Part shown: positions 56,472 to 64,000 of the stretch, in pieces
How the letters are laid out: each line of letters starts with the position of its first letter
Numbering within the stretch: the stretch's first letter is position 1
Source: Leptodontidium sp. MPI-SDFR-AT-0119
Taxonomy: Eukaryota; Ascomycota; Leotiomycetes; Helotiales; Leptodontidiaceae
Reading direction: 5' to 3'
Length of the DNA stretch: 64,000 bases
Assembly (NCBI GenBank): GCA_020726505.1
Contig: JAHLEZ010000004.1
Span: 2,852,001 to 2,916,000 of the forward strand
Made by a program: the position numbers and the translations under genes
Notes under the pieces: model-generated
Told to the model about the DNA's origin: nothing
Database searches by the model: none
Seen by the model: only the letters and a program-made list of their open reading frames with translations

Positions 56472-57120
56472 TCAACACCCATACGATTCGCGAACAAATG
56501 ATAAAATACCCCAGACCGGCTTCATCTCCTTGACTTTAGGATACCCAACCCCGGTCTTTGGGTCAAAATCCCACAGATCCTCGCGATCCGGCACCGAGGG
56601 AGGGAAGAGCACGTAGCCAACAGGAACCATATATGCCGACGCCAGCATAAGCCACCAACCCGGAGGCAACATCGAGTAAACAAGCAGATGTCTCAACGCT
56701 GGAACAACATCGTTCGCGTCCTGTTTTATTTTCCAAGCCCTCCACCAATCAACCCCCCCCAGCGCCGAGAAACCCAATAAAAAATGAGGTGGAAGTATAC
56801 GCGACAGTTCCATCCCATCAACTTCAACCTCACCAAGAGTCCAGCACGCAATTTTGGACTCCGTTCTTTTAGTTTGTCACGGATAGCTCCTGAGGCAAGG
56901 AACGCGATCTCGATAGCCGTAGTAGACAACATAGGGCTGCTAAGACGAGAACTCCAGTGATCGGCTGGTAGAGTATCAATTTCCGCTGCCACGGCTTGAC
57001 GATATCTGCATTGTCATATGGAGCTATCTCCTCGATTAAGTATTCGATTTCATCGTAAGCTTCGGAGAACAATTTGCTGCGAGTCCTTCTCGCACCGTCT
57101 TGTGACCGAGAGGATGACAT
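56472..57120 (-). CDS. Small membrane protein, unknown, gene model uncertain
   Basis: My model joins 57120-56881 and 56828-56472 for 198 aa, using an intron 56880-56829 with a weak GTGACA donor, a CTAAAAG branch-like site and GTGAG acceptor. The N-terminal exon reads MSSSRSQDGARRTRSKLFSE and an acidic helix (AYDEIEYLIEEIAPYDNAD), then PITGVLVLAALCCLLRL as a membrane segment. The second exon has further hydrophobic segments (ILPPHFLLGFSALGG; LLVYSMLPPGWWLMLASAYM) and an acidic C-terminus (PDREDLWDFDPKTG). A third frame is also open between them and an 8-G run lies in exon 2, so a sequencing frameshift cannot be excluded. I recognise no family. Confidence 0.45.
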
Positions 57121-57742
57121 TGAGGATTCCTGTTCGCATTAGATATGATGTTATCCAGATGGTTGGTAGCATGAGAACTCTTACATCGATTGCGTGTAAA
57201 TTAGAAAATGGGCCAAGAGTTGTCGGCATGCTAGGAAGAGCGGTTATGGCATCTATATCCGATTCTTTCATACTCGATCTGGTGGACCTAGCCATTGCTC
57301 ACGAGAACAAATATAGAATCGTATTGAAAGAATTGCACTGATTTATCGAAGGTCTGATTGAAACAACATATCAAAAACGTGAATTCCACAAAGAAAAGGT
57401 AGCAGGAGATCGCGAAGCTGGGTGCTGATTGAACCAGACTTATGCCATTTCCCATGGTTCCCTATCTCCCACAAGGATTCTTCATCAATGTGCTACCCCG
57501 GCCGCTTTCAGCTTGATAATTGCTTGTCTTGCGGTCACACTTGTGATATTCGTGGCACCAATTGACGTCTTTTGATCAATTGCATCCGAGACTGTGTGAC
57601 AAAAATTGGCAAAATACCGTATCAAGTGCGTAATTGGGAATAACTCTAGAGCTCAATTAGAGACTGCGGCAGCTGGATGTACATGATCATCACTCGTTGC
57701 TTGGGCAAGTTCTGTTACAGAGCTTAGCCAAGTGACACTTAA
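57121..57742. other. Intergenic, 622 bp
   Basis: Between the small membrane protein start and the esterase remnant. A plus-strand frame at 57018-57341 has no recognisable features. Confidence 0.4.
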
Positions 57743-59160
57743 GTGCTACATTTTGTTATCTTCTACTCCCCTTTACATTCTCTCTTGCCTTCACTGCAGT
57801 CCTTGCTGGCACCACCCGCAGAAAGGAAGTCACCGTTAGAGTCAGAAATGGCATATTTATGGGTAAACATGTCGGTTATTAGTAGCAAGACCAATTCTTG
57901 GGCATTCCCTTTGTCCAGCCGCCTATCAGCGACTTGCGCTTCAACTTGCCGCAATCTGTCAACCAGATTTTGGACAGTCCTCTAAATGAGACCGAGTATA
58001 GTATTATGTATATCCAATACCCTCTGACCACCCCGCTAGGACCCTCTAGACATAACCTACACTCAAAGTGGAGATTGCCTTACCAGCAACGTCATCCAAC
58101 CTCCAGGAACCGAAAAGAAGGACGAGCTCCCTATCATGATCTCCATATATAGAGGAGGATTTCAAGAGGGTAGAAGCTCCGATTGCAGCTATAATACGTC
58201 CTATTTGCTCTAGAACTCTGTCCTGAGTGAGCCGTCAATAATGGTCATCACGAATTATCCTCTGCAAGGCTGGGGTCTCATCGCTTGGGATGACGTCCGG
58301 AGCCAAGGAATAACTAATTTGTCACTCCGTGATCAGAGACTTGCTCTAGAATAGATCCATGAGAACCTCGAGGCATTTAGTGGCGATCGATCCAGAGTGG
58401 ATCTTTTTAAGGAATCAGTGAGATTCATATCCATTGGTTTCCACTTGCTCGCTTACAGAGGCCATGTGATGACAGACTTTTTTCTACTGCCATCTGTCAA
58501 AGTGGTGGGCCATGATTCGTCGGACCTTTTCCAATAGTAGAGGCATCCGAGGTGAGCTATCAGACTATTTTGGAAGCCACGAGTTGCACCATGACTTAGG
58601 ACCCCTTGCTTGTCTCCGTGCTGCTCCTTTCAAGATCCTGAATACCGCTTTTTCATTGTTCTTATTTCTCACTATAGTTGATAGTGCCCTAATGCCTAAG
58701 TACAACTCCGTCGCTCTAGCTGAGGGTAATTTTGTCAAAGTTCCGCTTATCATTGGCATCAACACAAACGAAGGCAAGCTCTTTGCTAGCTACGGGGAAC
58801 ACCATTGCAAAGTTCAGAATTCTCTCTCAAACCGCCTTATATATCCGAACGAGTAACAACGAAACTTTGGATGCTATTATTAAGTTGCACTTAGAGACAG
58901 GATCGGCCTTCTTTCACAGTCAGTCTGAAGATACTGCTAACCCCGCAGTTCCATACGGCCCTCAATATACACGAGAAGCCAGGTGGACGGGAGATGCTAT
59001 ATTCATTGCCGGACAACGCTACACCTGCCAGCTAGATCAAGCACGGTGTCCCATGCTACAGTTATTGTTTAAACACCATCCCTAACGGACAAGACCCCAT
59101 CGCGCGAGGCGCTACTCACTTCATGGAGATTACCTTTGCCCTCGGATGGACGACAGCTCT
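57743..59160 (+). pseudogene. Decayed type-B carboxylesterase
   Basis: Ordered pieces of a fungal carboxylesterase are present with stops and frame breaks. They are VTVRNGIFMGKHVGY then two TAG codons, GIPFVQPPISDLRFNLPQS (57898-57960), YNTSYLL then TAG, QGWGLIAWDDVRSQGITN, LRDQRLALE then TAG then IHENLEAFSGD (TGG expected), the site of the nucleophile elbow reading KESVRFI where GESAGA is expected, SIGFHLLAYRG, VPLIIGINTNEGKLF, and NTIPNG...ATHFMEITFAL. The stops all fit C-to-T/G-to-A change at CpA/TpG (CAG to TAG, TGG to TAG), as left by repeat-induced point mutation or simple decay. No complete enzyme can be made. Confidence 0.85.
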
Positions 59161-59815
59161 TTTCATGTGGAGCCTGCTTCTCGCCAGACGCAGTGTGAGT
59201 AGATAGGTGAACTTTGTGAGTCGAATGTGGATGAGTAAATCATCATTCAACCAGCCTCTCGGAGATGGCGGACATGAGAATTTCAATAGCCCGAGAAGGG
59301 TTTTCTTAACTCCGAAAGTGGGAGGTTCCACCTCGGTGAATTCGCCTTATAAATCATTCCAGCTGTCGCCAATATGCCGTTGCGGACTTGGTGCTGTTCA
59401 TCCTAGTCTAGTCTTTTCGCGGTTCTACCCTTTCCAGGTCGTACGATCAAACTCTATCCACAGAACTGTGTACCCTTGACTAGACTCGCTATGGGTCACA
59501 ATTGCGGCATCTGCGGACCGTTGCGGTTAGAGATTGCTCTACTGACATCGGTCTCTGATTTATCAGATTAAACTGATAAGATGTAGGAACGGTATGGATA
59601 CCACGGCGCTGCAACTCGGATCCGCTTCGTTTGTTGCGGATCCGACGGTTTTAACAGCGCCGATACCAGACCCCCTTTCCCTTATAGTGAAGAAGATTGA
59701 TGAACGTTCGAAGATATTTGTTTTTCTACAAAATTTCAGCATCATTAACAAGCCAGTACCCGCACGACAGTTCCTTCTTCCAATGACTTTGATCATACAG
59801 GATAACGAGAGAACG
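59161..59815. other. Intergenic, 655 bp, promoter of the MFS gene
   Basis: Several CGG triplets (59504-59526) and the nested palindrome at 59604-59662 lie within 300 bp of the MFS start. The frame of the MFS gene is open through this region from 59594, but the sequence there looks non-coding. Confidence 0.5.
59604..59662. promoter_or_regulatory. Nested inverted repeat with two CGGATCCG sites
   Basis: The outer arms CGGCGCTG (59604-59611) and CAGCGCCG (59655-59662) pair perfectly. Inner arms TCGGATCCGC (59616-59625) and GCGGATCCGA (59636-59645) pair perfectly, and each contains the palindrome CGGATCCG. CGG-N2-CCG is the form bound by Zn2Cys6 regulators. The element lies about 155-210 bp upstream of the likely MFS start. 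Confidence 0.6.
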
Positions 59816-61501
59816 ATGCTAGAGCGAAGCCAGTCAAGAACTCCCAGGAACGAGAGTATGTCGGCCAATTCCTCGACTTCTAATATGGCTTTGCCTATCA
59901 CTTCTGGTGGTGTTGGTCGAGATGTCGAGTGTCAGGGAGGTGCCGTGGAGAACAAAGAGCGACCTAGCCCTGACAACCCGCCTGAAGGAGGCTTCCAAGC
60001 CTGGACGGTCGTATTAGGGGCATGGTGTTGTTCATTCTGTTGTTACGGATGGATCAATAGTGAGCATTCTACCTGGTCCAGTGCTATCTTCTTTCGATCA
60101 CCGACTGACTGTTCTGTCACGAACAAAGGCATTGGGGTATTTCAAGCCTACTACGAAACACATCAGTTAAAGAACTACTCCTCAAGCACCATATCTTGGA
60201 TCACATCTCTGGAAATATTCTTCATGCTGTTCATGGCACGTCCTTCTTTTTTGCCTCCTCTTCGGCGCAGGAGAAATTGAAGGTGCACCAAGACTGATTA
60301 CCTTCTTAGGGACCTGTCGTGGGGAAGCTCTATGACAGATACGGACCTCGATACATCTTGCTCTTCGGAACGTTAGCCCACGTCTTTGGGTTGATGATGG
60401 CGTCCATTTCGCATAAATATTACCAGTTCCTCCTAACACAGGGAGTAGTTAGTGCCATCGGGGCGTCTGCTGTTTTCACACCCTGTAAGCGTGGCGCCGA
60501 CTATTTGTCTTCTCGGGTGTGATGTTTACTGCAGAAAGAAGGAGTTGATTGCTGACTTCGAATTTGCCCTTAAAGCCCTCAGTGCTGTTGCTACATGGTT
60601 CCATCACAAACGCGGTCTTGCCTTTGGGATTACAATGAGCGGCTCGAGCGTAGGCGGAGTCATCTTTCCTATCATGATCAACCACCTAATTCCTAAGGTC
60701 GGCTTTGCATGGTCTATGAGAATCGCCGCCTTCATGATCCTTGGGTTGCTCATTATCGCCAATCTAACAGTGAAAACGCGTACACCACCTCATCCGCAGC
60801 CACCCATGACTTTGAAAGAGTTCTTCTCACCTCTTACGGAAAGGACTTACGTTCTCACAGCTGCAGGAAACTTCTTGTTTGTATTTGGTTTATTCATCCC
60901 TATCAACTACCTGATCGTCCAGGCAATCGCTGGAGGCATGTCGCCGAGCTTGGCCAACTACTTAATTCCCATATTAAACGCGGCAAGGTGCGTAATTATC
61001 CAGTGCTGAAACGTTTAAATCTACAGCGGATTTACCAGGATATGATATATACTTACGCCTTTGTTCTCTAGCTTGTTTGGCCGAATCATCCCCGGTATAC
61101 TTTCAGACAGATTGGGACGATATAACATCTTCGTCATAGTTGCTTTTCTTACCGCAATTCTCATCCTGTCCCTTTGGATCCCAGCCTCCAGCAATGTTGG
61201 ACTCATGCTGTTTGCTGGGTTCTTCGGGTTCACCTCCGGCGCCTTCATCTCTTTAGGCCCAGCACTTGTAGCCCAAATTTCCCCTATCCACAAGATCGGC
61301 ATTCGACAGGGTCTACTTTTCGCCGTGATGTCCATTGCCGCTCTGACCACGAGTCCCATTGGCGGGGCCATTGTATCCCAGGAGAATGGTGGCTTTACTG
61401 GTGTCAAGGTTTTTGCTGGAGTCATGTGCTTCGCTGGATCGACCTTTGCCCTCCTAGCAAGATTCTCGGCCGTCGGCCTCAACCCTATGAAGAAGTTCTA
61501 G
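59816..61501 (+). CDS. MFS transporter, monocarboxylate-transporter-like
   Basis: The model has five exons, 59816-60059, 60129-60235, 60310-60484, 60576-60987 and 61072-61501, giving 1368 nt and 455 aa. In-frame ATGs at 59783 and 59594 would lengthen the N-terminus. After a soluble N-terminus (NPPEGGFQAW is the usual entry to helix 1 in fungal MCTs) twelve helices are visible. Landmarks are GWINSIGVFQAYYE, GPVVGKLYDRYGPR between helices 2 and 3, ATWFHHKRGLAFGI, SGSSVGGVIFPI, and GRIIPGILSDRLGR. Such proteins move monocarboxylates or small metabolites with protons across membranes. Intron 60236-60309 starts GCACGT rather than GT; the join ATG|GGA gives the family sequence FMLFMGPVVG. Confidence 0.88.
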
Positions 61502-63398
61502 TTCAGCATCTGTTAGGCTACAGATGTTTACGCCTGGAACGGCCGCCGAGGGCCAGCAGAGAAGACGGAAGCGCAGCTTCTGGGCTGGATTTACATTTGT
61601 GGCATTTTTTCTTTCGTGTCTCGGAATTTTCTGCAACCCTTGTTGATCTCCTTACAGTCTTGTTTTTTATTAATAGAATTTTGCATAGAATTTCTGTATA
61701 GTGTAGATGGACCAAAACCGGTTTTTATATTAGAAGGATATTGTGCAAGAATTGGTGTTGGAAAACTGAGCAGGTGTCTCTTTGCAGAGTTGGAAGCATT
61801 GTTTTACGGTCATCTCTCCATCCCTAGAGCTTTTCACACGTCTGTATGCTATTCTTTTCATTCCTACCTAAATCTCTGTTGCATACAATTTTGTACATAG
61901 AACATAGGTAGCTCGGTAATATAAGTTAACGGGGTCTCTGAGCAGCCCACAAGCACCTTGGAATAGTTCTTTTCTGTGAGAGAAATCGGTTTGCATGGTC
62001 GTTGAACACACCCTTTAATTCCTATCGATCGTGTGAAAACTTCCACCACTTTTCATTAAATATCAAACCAGATTCGCAAACCTCTCCTCAGAAATATCCA
62101 CGATGCGCTTTGCTCCGAGAATCGAGCCGTGCGTCAATGAAATACTACTTCGCTAAGAATCCGCTATCAATGCTTTTGGGAACGATCAATGCCTATGGTT
62201 TGGATGTATGTTAATATTTGAGCTTACTCCGAGATATTTCTATAAAGGCACGGAGCTATCGCACGGCATCTTCCCGTGTAGAAGTAGCACGGAGATAGAG
62301 GACTGTACGGGGCTCGGTTATCCAGCACACGAGTCAGCAAGATCAGGAAGCTTGGAGGCTCCTTGTGCATGTAAAGAACCTAAGCGAGATCACATGATTC
62401 ACCCAATCACAGCAGCGGTTCCTATAGGGCGAAGATTCTGTCACATACTTAGCAACTGTCTTTGCGAGGCGAACTTCAAGTTCCTTGATCAGCGAAAAGA
62501 ATGGCCCGTCCCAGGAATTGAAGGCACAGGAGTGTTGGTTTTTTTTCTTCTTTTTTATTGGGCAGGGTCTGCCGAGCATGATCGATGGAAGGGGTGTCAG
62601 TACCCCCACCACCTTCTCTCATCAATTTTAGTACAGCAACGTAGCTTAAAAAAATATTCATTCTCGACGTACCATGAATGACTAAGGAATCAGAAGTAAT
62701 GGCGAGCGACGATTTCGTGCCGACAAGCAAATAGTCGCTTGCAATGGGGCAATTCTCGACTGTCATGCCTGGGGGCCGCAGCCCAACGCCACGTTTCCGT
62801 GGTTGATCTGCCATCGTAACGTGTTTGTCCTCGATTTTTAGTTAGGATCACAGCATGAACAGGAAAAAACATTCATGTAAATGTGAGACGCATTTATTAT
62901 TATATCTAAAGCCCAAAGCAGATTCGTCGTGCCATTGTTCCCGTAATCAGGTGGATTGAACTGGACAGTACTAAGATGATCCAGAACGGAGGCGGGGGTG
63001 ATTCTGATGGTGCAAATTTCTGAAAATGCAACCGTTGAGTACACGGATCCGTACCTTACCTTAATCCCCCGAGTGAGGGCATCGTGAGTTCGCTACGTAG
63101 GTGCCAAGGCAAGGCAGGTAGGTAGCTTCGGGGTTCTCATAATTACCTAAGCCGGGGAGGCGGATCGTGTTTTCCGTTTCCGTCGTGGCAATTAACGGCA
63201 ATTAACGGACCCGTTTGTGATCTCGGATTCTACCCAATTTGGCTCGGGTTCCATTAAGTGCCCCATTCCGCTTCAAGAGCCGAGGTTGACCCTTCGCCTC
63301 AGCAAGAAAATTATAGGGTAAACATGACATGGACTTCAACGAAAGACGGGAATCCTGAGCTGGATTGCCAGCACGCTGTTAGTATTACAGTGCCAATC

Positions 63399-63422
63399 CG
63401 GGATCGGGATCGGGATCGGGAT
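63399..63422 (+). repeat. (CGGGAT)4 tandem repeat
   Basis: Four perfect hexanucleotide units within the intergenic region upstream of the hydrolase gene. Confidence 0.9.
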
Positions 63423-63658
63423 GCGAGCGTGGACGACTCGACTCCACTCGACTCGGACCCGTCCTCCAGCAGTACTACCTGAGTAGGTACTTTGTTTGGG
63501 TAGCAACGTCGCGTCATTTCAACTCTCTCCTCTCCCATCAAGCCAAGATCATTCAACTCACCCGATCTCCCCGAGCCTCGCTGTAGTCGGTTTTATCTAT
63601 ACATACGTAGCTACGTAAGGTAGGTAAGGTAGGCAGGTGCGAGTAGTGCTTGGCTGGG

Positions 63659-63667
63659 TATAAAATA
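63659..63667 (+). promoter_or_regulatory. TATA box of the hydrolase gene
   Basis: TATAAAATA lies about 138-146 bp upstream of ATG 63805, followed by a pyrimidine-rich leader. Confidence 0.5.
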
Positions 63668-63804
63668 AAGCTCGATGGCACAGTTTTGCTTCGTCCTCAT
63701 CCTCATCCTCATCCTCCCTATGACACTACTTACACTACCTCACAACCTCCCACTGCGATAATTACCTATTCACTCAATCAGTCTTCACTTCCTCATTCCC
63801 CATC

Positions 63805-64000
63805 ATGCCTGTTCTAGACCTCAAGAGTGTAAAGCTGCATTATGATACCTTCGGCAGCGGGCCTCCTCTACTCCTTATCCCAGGGGCAGATGGTCGAGGA
63901 TCCGTCTTTCATGATGTCGCTCAATACCTCTCGCGCCATTTTACCGTGGTATGCTACGACCGCCGCGGCTTTTCTCAAAGCCACCTCCTCGGAGCTCAAG
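63805..64000 (+). CDS. Alpha/beta hydrolase, 5' part only
   Basis: The gene starts at ATG 63805 (MPVLDLKSVKLHYDTFGSGPPLLLIPG) and is cut by the window end after 65 codons. GSGPPLLLIPGADG is the oxyanion-hole region of the alpha/beta hydrolase fold, and VVCYDRRGFSQSH is the following beta-strand plus RGxGxS-like turn. These match epoxide-hydrolase and esterase type proteins. The nucleophile elbow would lie beyond the window, so the reaction is unknown. There is no signal peptide. Confidence 0.8.
   Translation, partial: MPVLDLKSVKLHYDTFGSGPPLLLIPGADGRGSVFHDVAQYLSRHFTVVCYDRRGFSQSHLLGAQ

Larger units (their letters stand above)
61502..63804. other. Intergenic, 2.3 kb, with several short repeats and TATA box
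   Basis: No gene is supported. It holds direct repeats GGCAATTAAC (63187-63208), (CGGGAT)4 at 63399-63422, GGTAGGTAAGGTAGG-type runs near 63605-63640 and 63110-63125, (CTCATC)n near 63694-63716, and TATAAAATA at 63659-63667, about 140 bp before the hydrolase ATG. A minus-strand frame at 62476-62814 has no recognisable features. Confidence 0.5.

Noticed and set aside
59594..59815. Extended N-terminus for the MFS transporter starting at 59594
   Set aside because: This part contains the nested palindrome and does not look like protein; family members begin near the residue that follows the soluble NPPEGGFQAW-type entry.
1..64000. CRISPR arrays, bacterial operons or phage elements
   Set aside because: No regularly spaced repeats and no prokaryotic gene layout; introns throughout show a eukaryotic fungal genome.

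Overview
The window is nuclear DNA from a filamentous ascomycete (Pezizomycotina). Genes carry short introns of about 48-100 nt with GTAAGT-like donors and CTAAC/CTGAC-like branch points, and they are widely spaced on both strands. The families present are typically fungal: HET domain, GH128 glucanase, fungal P450s, NmrA-like reductase, SYG1-type SPX-EXS protein, and Hsp70-like ATPase with a coiled-coil neighbour. A helotialean/leotiomycete origin is my guess from general gene style, not something the sequence proves. I see no tRNA, rRNA, CRISPR array or intact transposon. Exon models were built by hand, and I checked that exon lengths and phases add up for each multi-exon gene.

Layout. 1-6.1 kb: a membrane protein cut by the left edge, then a 564-aa coiled-coil protein divergent from a 614-aa Hsp70-like ATPase. 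6.7-14 kb: a small membrane protein, two convergent P450s and an NmrA/isoflavone-reductase-like enzyme, which form an oxidoreductase group. 14.8-20.2 kb: a small cysteine-rich secreted protein, a HET-domain protein and a frameshifted gene of the LPLEIR/DUF7730 type. 21.6-31 kb: methionine aminopeptidase 2, an FAD monooxygenase, an MFS_5-type transporter and a membrane-anchored methyltransferase-like protein. 33-39.4 kb: a second secreted protein, an unknown 332-aa protein and a SYG1-like phosphate exporter. 40-49 kb: a GH128 glucanase, an SDR polyol/sugar reductase and a 1128-aa single-pass membrane protein with a long disordered tail. 50-57 kb: a dynamin-like GTPase divergent from a zinc-finger/Gln-rich protein, a glycosyltransferase-like protein and a small membrane protein. 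57.7-64 kb: a decayed carboxylesterase, an MCT-like MFS transporter behind a nested palindrome, a long gap, and the start of an alpha/beta hydrolase at the right edge.

How genes may work together. Housekeeping functions (MetAP2, SYG1) are mixed with accessory ones. Hsp70-like/coiled-coil, HET and dynamin-like/zinc-finger genes belong to groups often discussed in fungal nonself recognition or stress. The P450-P450-NmrA group looks metabolic but has no backbone synthase here. The least-described features are the divergent Hsp70-like and dynamin-like pairs, a secreted-protein gene whose 87-nt intron is an open (CTC)10 tract in the same frame as the protein, two GC-AG introns, and a paired CGGATCCG hairpin before the MFS gene.
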